Source: Rhodovibrionaceae bacterium (GTDB lineage: Bacteria; Pseudomonadota; Alphaproteobacteria; Kiloniellales; DSM-21159). From it: a stretch of 64,000 bases of DNA. The translations under genes were made by a program, and so were the position numbers. Every line of letters begins with the position of its first letter. Within the stretch, counting starts at the first letter, position 1. The stretch lies in assembly GCA_028279885.1 (NCBI GenBank), contig JANQMX010000079.1:1-64000 (forward strand), read 5' to 3'. Positions 9,604 to 17,374 of the stretch are shown one piece after another. Under the pieces are notes generated by a model, which worked only from the letters and a program-made list of their open reading frames with translations, ran no database searches and was not told where the DNA came from.

Positions 9604-9636
9604 AGCCCAAAACGTCAACAGCCAAGGAGACGAACA

Positions 9637-10257
9637 ATGCGAAGATTGCTTGCTTTTGCCGTCGTCAGTTTGGCCCTTGCCCTATCGGCCGGAACGGCCA
9701 AGGCAGCGGCCATTACCGGCGGCACCACCGTTGTCACCTTCAATCAGACCCTTGTCGATTTCGTGACCGACAACGCCATCACACCGGCCGCCGTCGGTAC
9801 CGCGAATCTCAGCCTGCCGGACATCACCTTTCCGATTACCGGCGGCAACTTCGACACGGGGCTGATCGAGCATGACGGGTCCGGCCTGTCGCTGGCCCGG
9901 AATCTGGGCGGGGTCGATTTCGTTCTCTCGCTTGAGAACTTTCTGATCGACACCAATGCCCCCAACATCTCTGGTGTTGTTACCTTGAACGGCCTGCCGA
10001 TCGGCGGTGCTCCGCTACCGCTGTTCGAGTTGGCTCCTTCGGGCACGGTGCCCGGGTCATTGGACGTCGCGGTCAGCGCCACCGCTGCTGCGGCGATCAC
10101 AGGTCTTCTCGGTGCCCCCATTCTCGAGGGTACGGTTATCGGTACGGCCGTCACCTCGCCGGTTCCCTTGCCGGCGGCGGCTTGGCTGTTCCTCTCCGCT
10201 ATTGCCGCGGTCTTCGGCTGGCGGAAGTTGCAGTCGCGGTCCGGTGCAACCGCTTAG
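9637..10257 (+). CDS. VPLPA-CTERM (PEP-CTERM class) sorted secreted protein
   Basis: This 206-residue protein has an N-terminal signal peptide (cleavage likely after GTAKA). A low-complexity beta-type middle follows, rich in Thr, Asn and Gly. The C-terminal sorting signal is VPLPAAAWLF, a hydrophobic stretch, then basic GWRKLQSR. That tripartite tail is the VPLPA variant of the PEP-CTERM signal, recognised by an exosortase. There is no known domain in the middle and no enzyme motif. AAGGAGA lies before the ATG. No exosortase gene is present in this window, so the processing enzyme must be elsewhere. Confidence 0.85.
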   Translation: MRRLLAFAVVSLALALSAGTAKAAAITGGTTVVTFNQTLVDFVTDNAITPAAVGTANLSLPDITFPITGGNFDTGLIEHDGSGLSLARNLGGVDFVLSLENFLIDTNAPNISGVVTLNGLPIGGAPLPLFELAPSGTVPGSLDVAVSATAAAAITGLLGAPILEGTVIGTAVTSPVPLPAAAWLFLSAIAAVFGWRKLQSRSGATA

Positions 10258-10276
10258 TTAGCCTTGGGGTGTGGGG

Positions 10277-10306
10277 CTGCGGCGAGCTAGGGCGCCGCAG
10301 TCTTTT
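10277..10306 (+). terminator. Rho-independent terminator after the VPLPA-CTERM gene
   Basis: The stem CTGCGGCG (10277-10284) / CGCCGCAG (10293-10300) is perfect over 8 bp with an 8-nt loop, and is followed by TCTTTTT. It sits 20 bp past the stop and faces the end of the minus-strand mobA-like gene. Confidence 0.85.
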
Positions 10307-10322
10307 TAGACTACGACTTAAA

Positions 10323-11948
10323 TCACGACGCTGATTTCAGTTCTTCGTACCGGGCAGGCGTATCCACGTCGACCAGCACGCCATCGCTCGCCACCGGTAC
10401 CTCGGCCACCAGCTCCGGATAGCTCTTGACGATCTGTCGCGCACCGATGTCGCCGGTGACCTCGCCGATCTCATCGAAAAAGCGTTTGGCCAGCAGCACA
10501 GGGTTGCCACGTTCACCCTGCCAGGTGGGAATGCAGATCGCCCGGCCCTCGACCGGGTTGAAGGCGGCGATCAACTGGTCGATCACCTTGGCCGTCACCT
10601 GGGGCATATCCCCAAGCAAGACCAGCGCACCGTCCAGGTCCGGCGGCAGCGTGGCCAATCCGGTGCGCAGGGAGGTGCTGAGCCCGAGGGCAAAGTCTGG
10701 GTTGTGCGCAGGCTTGGCGGCCGTGCCAGCGACCGCGGCCTCTACAGCCTCTCGGTCATGCCCGGTAACGACGATGCAGGGGCTGGCTTGCGAGCCGAGT
10801 ATGGCCTCGACGGCCCATCGCAGCATCGGCTTGCCCTCGACTTCGAGCAGAAGCTTGTTGGCCTCGCCCATGCGACGCGACTGGCCAGCGGCCAAGACCA
10901 CGGCGCCGATGCGCGGCGCCCGTGGCAGTGTCGCCGCCGCCACTGCCTCGTCGCGCGGAAGGGGGCGCCCGCCGATTTCCTTCAACAATCCCCCGGCGCC
11001 CATCCGCATGATGTCCCCGCGCGTCACTTTCAACCCAGCGATCAGCCGTTGCAGCACCCAGTCGAAGCCGTTCAGCTTCGGTGAGCGGGCGCAGCCCGGC
11101 AGGCCGAGGATGGGCGTTACCTCCTTCCGCGCCAGCAACAGCAGGTTGCCGGGGTCGACCGGCATGCCGAAGTGCTCGATGCTGCCGCCCGCCGCTTCGA
11201 TACCGGCCGGCACGATGTCCCGCCGGTCGACGATGGCCGAGGCGCCTGAGATCAGGACCATATCGGCGCCGTCGGCGATGGCTGCTTCGACGGCTTGTCC
11301 GACTGCGCCGGTCTCGTGCGGGACCCGAGATTCGTTAGCGAGCTGGCAGCCCAAGCCTTCGAGCCGGGCTGCGGCGGCCTCCCGCGTCTTGTCCAGGATG
11401 CTGGGCTTAAGGCCGGGTAGGGTGGTTTGGATGAGGGCGGCGCGCATTTCGGCAAAGGGGGCGACGCGCACCAGCGGCCGGGCCCCTGTCAGGATTTCCA
11501 AGCAACGGGTCAGGCTATCCTGCCGCACGGCGAAGGGGATGATCTTCACGGTGGCTAGGAGCTGCCGCGGGGTCACAGGCTCGTACGGCGGCAGGCTGGC
11601 GATGGTCACCGCCTCGTCTACTGCGTTGACCGCATCCAAGGTTTCCCGGTCGACGACCAGCAGGCCGGCCGTCTCGGCAACCAAATTGCAGCGTCCGGTA
11701 AAGGCCGCCGTGAGGCTCGCGCCGGGACCCAAGGCGGCTTCGGCCAGTTGCGTTGCCGCCTCGTCCTCGTGCACATCGCCATCTTCCAGCCGCGCAGCGA
11801 TCACCTCGGCAACGCCGGCCTCGGCCAGGCGCTTCAGATCGTCGGCCGAGAGGATGCGCCCTTTCTTGAAGGCGATACGCCCCTGCTTGACGCTGTGGGC
11901 CAGGATGGCGCCTTCGGCTTCGCCGAGCGGCGTGGGTCCGAACAGCAT
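10323..11948 (-). CDS. MoeA-like molybdopterin-binding domain fused to MobA/MocA nucleotidyltransferase
   Basis: This 541-residue protein has two parts. Residues 1 to ~340 resemble the molybdopterin-binding fold of MoeA/CinA-type proteins (GADMVLISGASAIVDRRD, GMPVDPGNLLLLA, ILGLPGCARSPKLNGFDWVLQRL). Residues ~345-541 are an NTP-transferase domain with the signature VVLAAGQSRRMGEANKLLLEVEGKPML, GALVLLGDMP and the end motif VLVDVDTPARYEEL. Such fusions act as molybdenum cofactor cytidylyltransferases, making MCD for xanthine-dehydrogenase/CO-dehydrogenase-type enzymes. GCGGAGC precedes the ATG. It is the last gene of the cox-type maturation set, 77 bp after the Rieske gene. Confidence 0.9.
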   Translation of the reverse strand: MLFGPTPLGEAEGAILAHSVKQGRIAFKKGRILSADDLKRLAEAGVAEVIAARLEDGDVHEDEAATQLAEAALGPGASLTAAFTGRCNLVAETAGLLVVDRETLDAVNAVDEAVTIASLPPYEPVTPRQLLATVKIIPFAVRQDSLTRCLEILTGARPLVRVAPFAEMRAALIQTTLPGLKPSILDKTREAAAARLEGLGCQLANESRVPHETGAVGQAVEAAIADGADMVLISGASAIVDRRDIVPAGIEAAGGSIEHFGMPVDPGNLLLLARKEVTPILGLPGCARSPKLNGFDWVLQRLIAGLKVTRGDIMRMGAGGLLKEIGGRPLPRDEAVAAATLPRAPRIGAVVLAAGQSRRMGEANKLLLEVEGKPMLRWAVEAILGSQASPCIVVTGHDREAVEAAVAGTAAKPAHNPDFALGLSTSLRTGLATLPPDLDGALVLLGDMPQVTAKVIDQLIAAFNPVEGRAICIPTWQGERGNPVLLAKRFFDEIGEVTGDIGARQIVKSYPELVAEVPVASDGVLVDVDTPARYEELKSAS

Positions 11949-12025
11949 GCTGCTCCGCTCAATCCCTAGGACTCGTCTAAGGATTGAAGATCGGTGCTGC
12001 CAGCCGGCGGATCAAGCTACGCCGA

Positions 12026-13168
12026 CTAGGGCCGGCCCATGGCCTCGTGCCACCAGATCTGCAGGGCGACAAGCGAGTGCTCGCTGTTGACGCCGCCGGA
12101 GGGGTCGACCATCAGCGGCCCAGGTCGATAGCCCTTGCTGGCCAGGCCGCGCTGCACCGACTCGACGATCCGCACGTCCTCGGCGACCGTGGTCTCCCGG
12201 TCCTGGTCGGCGGCGGCGAGCTGGTCGTCGCTGGCTTCGCCGTCCATGAAGTACCAATCGCGGAGAATGCGAGTGCGGCCTGTGCCCTCCGGGATCCAGC
12301 GGTAGAGGTTCACCACACCCCCGGGATAGACCTGGATGGAGGACAGCGGCCAGAGGTACCAGGAGGAATAGCCCTCGGCCTCACCTAGACTCTTGCGGTC
12401 GTACCAGGCCTTCTCGGCCGGTGCCGCTTCGGCTAGGTGGCGCAGGCAGTGGTCCTGCGGCTCGATGCGATAGGACTTGGCCGCCACCACCCCACGAGTG
12501 AAAGCAGGGTGGGCAACCTGGCAGTGGTAGCACTCGCTGTAGTTCTCGACCGAGACTTTCCAGTTGCAGTTCTCGACCAGACTGACCCGTCGCAGGCGGC
12601 GAAGGCGCTCACCCTCCGGCACGTAGGCGCGGAACTGCGCTTCCAGGTCGCCGTAGGCCTCGGCCAACGGGGGCGCAGTCTCATCCAGATTGACGAAGAG
12701 GAAGCCGCAGAGGCTCTCCAGCCGAATGCCGGTGAGGCAGATGCGGTCGGCATCGAAACCAGGCACCCGCTGCTGGTTCGGCGCTTTGCGCAGCCGTCCA
12801 TCGAGATTGTAGGTCCAGGCGTGGTAGGGGCAGACGATGGCGCGCACGGAGCCTGAGTCTTTCAGAAGCTCATGGGCGCGGTGCTGGCAGACGTTGTAAA
12901 AGGCCTTGAGCCCGTCTTCCGGGGTGCGGACCACGAAAAGCGATTGCCCGGCAATCTCGCAGGTGAAGTAATCGCCGGGGCTTTCCACTTCCGTTGCGTG
13001 GCCGACCAGCACCCAGCTGCTGTGGAACAGCTGCTCGATTTCCTTCTCGTAGACCTCCTGATCGAGATAAGCGCTGGGCGGCAGCGCGCGGGGCGGCTGG
13101 CCCAGGGATGTCGGCCCGGACGCAGGGTGCCGCGGACCGGAACCGAAGGTCGGAATGGCTGGGCTCAT
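12026..13168 (-). CDS. Rieske-type ring-hydroxylating/quaternary-amine oxygenase, alpha subunit
   Basis: This 380-residue protein has an N-terminal Rieske [2Fe-2S] domain with CQHRAH and CPYHAW, about 18 residues apart. A C-terminal mononuclear-iron domain shows NYSECYHCQVAHP, giving two iron His residues. A Glu at the inter-domain bridging position is as in carnitine/betaine oxygenases (CntA/GbcA group), where dioxygenases usually have Asp. Quaternary amine demethylation is therefore a reasonable guess. No reductase or ferredoxin gene lies nearby. ATG 13168 is preferred over an upstream TTG because GAGG precedes it. It sits unusually within the XdhC/MobA molybdenum-cofactor gene run. Confidence 0.88.
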   Translation of the reverse strand: MSPAIPTFGSGPRHPASGPTSLGQPPRALPPSAYLDQEVYEKEIEQLFHSSWVLVGHATEVESPGDYFTCEIAGQSLFVVRTPEDGLKAFYNVCQHRAHELLKDSGSVRAIVCPYHAWTYNLDGRLRKAPNQQRVPGFDADRICLTGIRLESLCGFLFVNLDETAPPLAEAYGDLEAQFRAYVPEGERLRRLRRVSLVENCNWKVSVENYSECYHCQVAHPAFTRGVVAAKSYRIEPQDHCLRHLAEAAPAEKAWYDRKSLGEAEGYSSWYLWPLSSIQVYPGGVVNLYRWIPEGTGRTRILRDWYFMDGEASDDQLAAADQDRETTVAEDVRIVESVQRGLASKGYRPGPLMVDPSGGVNSEHSLVALQIWWHEAMGRP

Positions 13169-13280
13169 GGTGCACCTCAGCAAGAATCTTGTGTCAGCCG
13201 AGGAGCTTGTTGAGCGTGGGATGGTCTGTCTTGCGCGCCAGCGAAGCGATGTCGCGAATCAGCCAAATCCGCCAAGGGCT

Positions 13281-13997
13281 CTAGGCGGCTCTGACCGCCG
13301 CAGGGAGCGGCGGGCCGTTGCGCAGGGCTTCGGTCATCTGAGCCACGACCGAGACGGCGATCTCCGCCGGGCTCTTGGCGCCGATCGCCAGGCCGGCCGG
13401 CCCATGAATGCGTGCGAAGGCCTCGGCGCTGATCCCCTCCGCCGACAGCCGCTCCCAGCGTTTGGCGTGGGTCCGCTTGGAACCGAGCGCGCCGATGTAG
13501 AAAACATCGCTGGCTAAGGCGGCAAGCAGTGCCGGGTCGTCGAGCTTGGGGTCGTGCGTCAGCGTGACCACCGCGGTGCGCAGGTCCAATCCCAAGGTCT
13601 CCAGGGCATCGTCAGGCCAGTCGCGCAGCAGGGTGACGCCGGGAAAGCGCTCCTCTGTCGCCCAGGCGCGGCGTGGATCGACGACGACGGTGTCATAACC
13701 GCAGAGCTGCGCCATGGGCACCAGGGCTTGAGAGATGTGCACGGCCCCGACCACGATGAGGCGCAGCGGCGGCAAATGGACTTGCACGAAGAGCGAGTCG
13801 CCGGGCAGCAGGCCGCTGCGGTCGACGGCCAAAGCGTCGAGCACCGCTTGGCGCTGAGCGGCTGTCAGCTCAAGATCGCCTTGCCAGTCTTCGCCAGTCA
13901 GGAGGGTTTGAGCACCGGAGGCCAGCTCGGTCACCACTGCCGCCGGGGTCTTGGCGGCCTTAGCCTCCAGCAGGCTTTGCAGAAGGGCGCGCTGCAT
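13281..13997 (-). CDS. XdhC family protein, C-terminal (Rossmann) part as separate subunit
   Basis: This 238-residue protein carries the XdhC Rossmann domain: LRLIVVGAVHISQALVPMAQLCGYDTVVVDPR, then VVTLTHDPKLDDPAL and YIGALGSKRTHAKR, ending at SPAEIAVSVVAQ. XdhC proteins bind the molybdenum cofactor, help its sulfuration and insert it into xanthine-dehydrogenase-like enzymes. The GxG motif is VGAVHI here, where GAGH is more common. The ATG at 13997 shares one base with the stop of the N-terminal XdhC gene, so the two are translationally coupled. Together they equal one full XdhC. Confidence 0.9.
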   Translation of the reverse strand: MQRALLQSLLEAKAAKTPAAVVTELASGAQTLLTGEDWQGDLELTAAQRQAVLDALAVDRSGLLPGDSLFVQVHLPPLRLIVVGAVHISQALVPMAQLCGYDTVVVDPRRAWATEERFPGVTLLRDWPDDALETLGLDLRTAVVTLTHDPKLDDPALLAALASDVFYIGALGSKRTHAKRWERLSAEGISAEAFARIHGPAGLAIGAKSPAEIAVSVVAQMTEALRNGPPLPAAVRAA

Positions 13998-14347
13998 CAG
14001 TCGAGCTTCTCGACGAAAACCTTGACCGTGCCGCCGCAGGCCAGGCCGGCTTCCCAGGCGTTCTCGTCGCTGACGCCGAATTCGAGCAGCGTGGTCTTGC
14101 CGTTCTCCATAGCTTCGATCGCTTCGTGCACCACCGCGCCTTCGATGCAGCCGCCGGAGACCGAGCCCAGCATCTTGCCATCCTGATCGACGGCCAGCTG
14201 GCTGCCGACCGGGCGCGGCGAGGAGCCCCAAGTCTGCACCACGGTGGCGAGGGCCACCTTGCGGCCCTCCTCGCGCCAGGCCAGAGCCTGGGCCAGCACG
14301 TCCTCGCTGGGGGGATAGATGTTGGTCTCGGGCGGGGTTGCGGTCAT
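13997..14347 (-). CDS. XdhC/CoxI N-terminal domain protein
   Basis: This 116-residue protein covers only the XdhC_CoxI domain: VLAQALAWREEGRKVALATVVQTWGSSPRPVGSQLAV, SVSGGCIEGAVV and a Cys in GLACGGTVKVFVE. The two cysteines are those usually conserved and implicated in cofactor handling. It overlaps coxE by 4 bp (ATGA) and the C-terminal XdhC gene by one base. The split into two genes is common in cox clusters of Alphaproteobacteria. It acts in maturation of a molybdenum hydroxylase that is not in the window. Confidence 0.9.
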   Translation of the reverse strand: MTATPPETNIYPPSEDVLAQALAWREEGRKVALATVVQTWGSSPRPVGSQLAVDQDGKMLGSVSGGCIEGAVVHEAIEAMENGKTTLLEFGVSDENAWEAGLACGGTVKVFVEKLD

Positions 14348-15645
14348 GCCTCTGTCCTTTCCAGTTCGGCGTGGGCCAGCCAGTCGCTGACGCCCTCCTG
14401 CCGGCGCTGTGGCGCGTGGCTCAAGACCGCCGTCAGCTCGGCTAAAGAGTCGAGGTTGTGAATAGGGCGGAAGTCGTCGACGTGGGGCAGGATGGCCTTT
14501 GCGCCGCGCGACTTGGGCTGATAGCCCTCGTATCGCAAGAGCGGGTTCAGCCAGATCAGCCGTCGACAGGACTTGTGAAGGCGTTCCATCTCGGTGGAGA
14601 GCGTCTCCGCCCCGTCACGCTCCAGTCCGTCGGTGATCAGCAGCACCACGGCCCCTTGGCCCAGCACCCGGCGTGACCAGACCTTGTTGAATTCAGCGAG
14701 GCTGGGGGTGATGCGCGTGCCGCCCGACCAGTCGGTCACCGCACCGCCAATCTTGTCGAGCGCCAAGTCCACGTCCTTGTGGCGCAGATGCCTTGTGATG
14801 TTGGTGAGGCGTGTGCCGAAGAGGAAGGAGTGCACCCGGTCGCGGTCGTTGGTGATGGCGTGCAGGAAGTGCAGGAAGAGGCGCGAATAACGGCTCATCG
14901 AGCCCGAGATGTCGCAAAGCACCACCAGCGGCGGGTGACGGCGCTTGGGCTCCTTGCGCTTTAGAGGGATGGTGTCGCTGCCGCCCCGCATGGCGGCGCG
15001 CAGGGTGCCGCGCAGGTCGGTGCGTGTACCGCGCTCTGAGGAACGGAAGCGCCGGGTCGGCAGCGCCATGATCGGCAGACGCATGCCGGCGATGGCGCGC
15101 TTGGCGGCCTCAACCTCGGCGGTGCTCATCTTCTCGAAGTCCTGCTCGCGCAGCACCTCCTTGTCCGACCAGCTCATCACCGCATCGATCTCGATACGCT
15201 CTTCGGCTTTCTCCTGCCCTTGGCCGCCAACCGCCTGCTGCGGTGCCAAGGCTTCCGCGACGCGCCGATTGATCTCCTTGGCGTCCGGGCTCTGCTTCAG
15301 CGCCTCTGGTGAAATGTCCGGTAGGAAAAGGTTGCGCATGCGGTCGAGGAACTGCGGGTTGCGCCAGAAGACATGGAAGGCCTGGTCGAAGACCTCACGC
15401 TGGTCGCGCCGATTGACGAAGACGCAGTGCAGCGTCCAGTAGAAGTCCTGGCGACTGCGCAGGCCGAGCGCCTGCACCGCTTCGAGGGCGCGCAGGGCCT
15501 TGCCTGGGCCGACCGGTAGCCCGGCGGCGCGCAGGGTGCGGGCGAAGTACATGATGTTCTCCGCCAGGCGACCGCCATCTTCATGGTCGCTGCGCAGACT
15601 TTCCGGCAGGCGCGTGGCTTCGGCGAAGGGCGAGGACTGAGTCAT
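14344..15645 (-). CDS. coxE: CoxE-like VWA domain protein
   Basis: This 433-residue protein has an N-terminal helical region with the CoxE pattern (ENIMYFARTLRAAGLPVGPGKALRALEAV) and a C-terminal von Willebrand A-like domain. The MIDAS motif DISGSMSRYSR lies near residue 245 and the second MIDAS part is TDWSGGTRI. CoxE works with the MoxR-type ATPase CoxD to mature the active site of CO dehydrogenase and related Mo enzymes. It sits 66 bp after coxD and overlaps the XdhC N-terminal gene, so it is in the same operon. Confidence 0.93.
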   Translation of the reverse strand: MTQSSPFAEATRLPESLRSDHEDGGRLAENIMYFARTLRAAGLPVGPGKALRALEAVQALGLRSRQDFYWTLHCVFVNRRDQREVFDQAFHVFWRNPQFLDRMRNLFLPDISPEALKQSPDAKEINRRVAEALAPQQAVGGQGQEKAEERIEIDAVMSWSDKEVLREQDFEKMSTAEVEAAKRAIAGMRLPIMALPTRRFRSSERGTRTDLRGTLRAAMRGGSDTIPLKRKEPKRRHPPLVVLCDISGSMSRYSRLFLHFLHAITNDRDRVHSFLFGTRLTNITRHLRHKDVDLALDKIGGAVTDWSGGTRITPSLAEFNKVWSRRVLGQGAVVLLITDGLERDGAETLSTEMERLHKSCRRLIWLNPLLRYEGYQPKSRGAKAILPHVDDFRPIHNLDSLAELTAVLSHAPQRRQEGVSDWLAHAELERTEA

Positions 15646-15711
15646 GCCGGTGATTTTGGCGCGCCCGGGGGAGGACGCAAGCCATAGCCGCGTTGCTTCA
15701 GCCGAGGGTGC

Positions 15712-16632
15712 CTAAACCTGCACCGCCATCTGGCGTTTGACCTCGTCCAGGATGCGGGCGGACTCGCTGCCTTCGATCTTCGCGATATCGTCCTGGTACT
15801 TGAGCAGCACGCCCAGGGTGTCGTCGACCGTCTGGGGGTCCAGCGCAACCTTGTCGAGCTGAGTGAGGGCATCGGCCCAATCGATGGTCTCAGCGATGCC
15901 GGGCAGCTTGAAGAGGTCGCCTTTGCGCAGCTCCTGCACGAAGGTGACGATCTCGCGCGAAAGGGCTTCTGGCGCCCCGGGCGCCTTGACCCGCAGGATC
16001 TGGTACTCGCGCGCGGCATCCGGATAGTCGAGCCAATGGTAGAAGCAGCGGCGCTTCAGCGCGTCGTGGATTTCCCGTGTGCGGTTGGAGGTGATGATGA
16101 CGATGGGCCGTTCCGGCGCCTTCACCGTGCCCAGCTCGGGGATCGAAACCTGGAAGTCGGAGAGGACTTCCAACAGAAAGGCCTCGAAGGGCTCGTCGGT
16201 GCGATCCAGCTCATCGATCAGGAGCACCGGCGCGCCGCCGTCCTGGGGCATAAGCGCCTGCAGGATGGGCCGCTCGATAAGGAAAGACTCGTCGAAGATG
16301 TCTTTGGCCAGCATCTCCCGGTCGCGGTCGCCGCTGGCCTCGGCCAGGCGAATCTCCACCATCTGGCGCGGATAATTCCACTCGTAGACGGCGGAGGCGA
16401 TGTCGAGTCCCTCGTAGCACTGCAGGCGCAAGAGGCGTCGGCCGAGGGTCTCGGCCAAGACCTTGGCAATCTCGGTCTTGCCGACGCCGGCCTCGCCCTC
16501 CAGGAACAGTGGCCGGCCGAGTTTGAGCGCGAGATAGAGCACGGTCGCCAGGCTGCGCTCGGGCACGTAGCTGCCGCGGCTCAGCAGCGCCATGGTTTCG
16601 TCTGCGGAGGATGGAAGGGTTTGGTCGGCCAA
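15712..16632 (-). CDS. coxD: CoxD-like MoxR-family AAA+ ATPase
   Basis: This ~306-residue MoxR ATPase has Walker A GEAGVGKTEIAK, Walker B APVLLIDELDRTDEPFEAFLLEVLSD (split by the usual MoxR spacing), sensor-1 IVIITSNRTREIHDALKRRC and a C-terminal lid. CoxD chaperones insertion of sulfur and copper in CO dehydrogenase; in other organisms it serves related Mo hydroxylases. No ATG lies before the conserved SSADETMALLSRGSYVPERS segment, so the TTG at 16632 is proposed; ATG 16593 is the alternative. The reading frame stays open further upstream but there overlaps ydbL. First gene of the cox-type run. Confidence 0.9.
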   Translation of the reverse strand: MADQTLPSSADETMALLSRGSYVPERSLATVLYLALKLGRPLFLEGEAGVGKTEIAKVLAETLGRRLLRLQCYEGLDIASAVYEWNYPRQMVEIRLAEASGDRDREMLAKDIFDESFLIERPILQALMPQDGGAPVLLIDELDRTDEPFEAFLLEVLSDFQVSIPELGTVKAPERPIVIITSNRTREIHDALKRRCFYHWLDYPDAAREYQILRVKAPGAPEALSREIVTFVQELRKGDLFKLPGIAETIDWADALTQLDKVALDPQTVDDTLGVLLKYQDDIAKIEGSESARILDEVKRQMAVQV

Positions 16633-16660
16633 GGGGCTCTCTCGGGTGACGGCTGAGGCT

Positions 16661-17005
16661 CTACTTCTGCGACCAGTTGCCGCCGGCGTCCCGGATCCAG
16701 GTGCCGGATGCGGCTTTGCGAATGATCTCCTGGGCGAAGACGCGGCCGACCTGGTCGACCGACACGCCCTGTTCCTGGGCGCGCCTCTGATAGACCTCGC
16801 GGCGCTGAGCATTGATCTGGGCAACGACGCCGGCGACCGAGCTTTCGCGGACTTCCATGTAGCCGTCGAAGCGTTCTCCGGCCTGGCCGGACCGGCGCAG
16901 ATCCTCGGCCGATTGGGCGTGAGCCACAGTTGGCAGAGCTGCGAGCGGCAGGGCGCAAAGGAGCCCGGTCAGGCGTGCCAAGAAGTCTCGTCGTCGCATA
17001 GGCAT
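16661..17005 (-). CDS. ydbL: YdbL (DUF1318) family periplasmic protein
   Basis: This 114-residue exported protein has an RRRDFLARL...VAHA leader, which could use Tat or Sec. A DUF1318 domain follows: LRRSGQAGERFDGYMEVR, VAGVVAQINAQRREVYQRRAQEQGVSVDQVGRVFAQEIIRKA and the closing GTWIRDAGGNW. In E. coli the ydbH-ynbE-ydbL operon links to outer-membrane lipid homeostasis, with YdbL as the periplasmic partner. The ATG at 17005 has AGGAG upstream. It is the last gene of the three, 71 bp after ynbE. Confidence 0.9.
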   Translation of the reverse strand: MPMRRRDFLARLTGLLCALPLAALPTVAHAQSAEDLRRSGQAGERFDGYMEVRESSVAGVVAQINAQRREVYQRRAQEQGVSVDQVGRVFAQEIIRKAASGTWIRDAGGNWSQK

Positions 17006-17076
17006 GGTCGCTCCTGTCCTACGATCTTGCGAAATTGGGCGCAAGCCTGGGCGGCTGCGGGGCTGCCAAACGGCGA

Positions 17077-17301
17077 TCAGAAGATTTCTTCATTCTCTTC
17101 GATGTCTTCGCGCGCCTGCTCTTCCAGGCGCACGCGCACGTCGGCATCGAGCTTGATGTTGAGGTTTATGGTGATGGGCTCCTGCGGCGCCTCAACCTTG
17201 ACGGTGGGCGTGCAGCCAGCGGCGGCAAAAAGCGCTGCCGCCAGGGCCAACGGCGTCCAATGGGGTATCCAACCGCTTGTCACTGCACTCGCCGTTGCCA
17301 T
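17077..17301 (-). CDS. ynbE: YnbE-like outer membrane lipoprotein
   Basis: This 74-residue lipoprotein has a hydrophobic leader and lipobox AAGC. The mature part begins CTPTVKVEAPQEPITINLNIKLDADVRVRLEEQ, the hallmark of YnbE. In E. coli YnbE pairs by beta-strand stacking with the C-terminus of YdbH to bridge the two membranes. The start at 17301 gives a signal peptide of normal size. It lies between ydbH and ydbL, matching the order known in Enterobacteria. Confidence 0.92.
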   Translation of the reverse strand: MATASAVTSGWIPHWTPLALAAALFAAAGCTPTVKVEAPQEPITINLNIKLDADVRVRLEEQAREDIEENEEIF

Positions 17302-17374
17302 TGTTGTTGTCCTTCGAGCCACTTTGCCGCTGTGCCGGCGCCGAACGCAAGCCCGGTTGTAACTGTTACGGCTC

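Noticed and set aside
10426-12090. 554-codon plus-strand frame opposite the MoeA/MobA fusion
   Set aside because: Antisense shadow with Ser/Arg/Ala-rich composition and no motifs.
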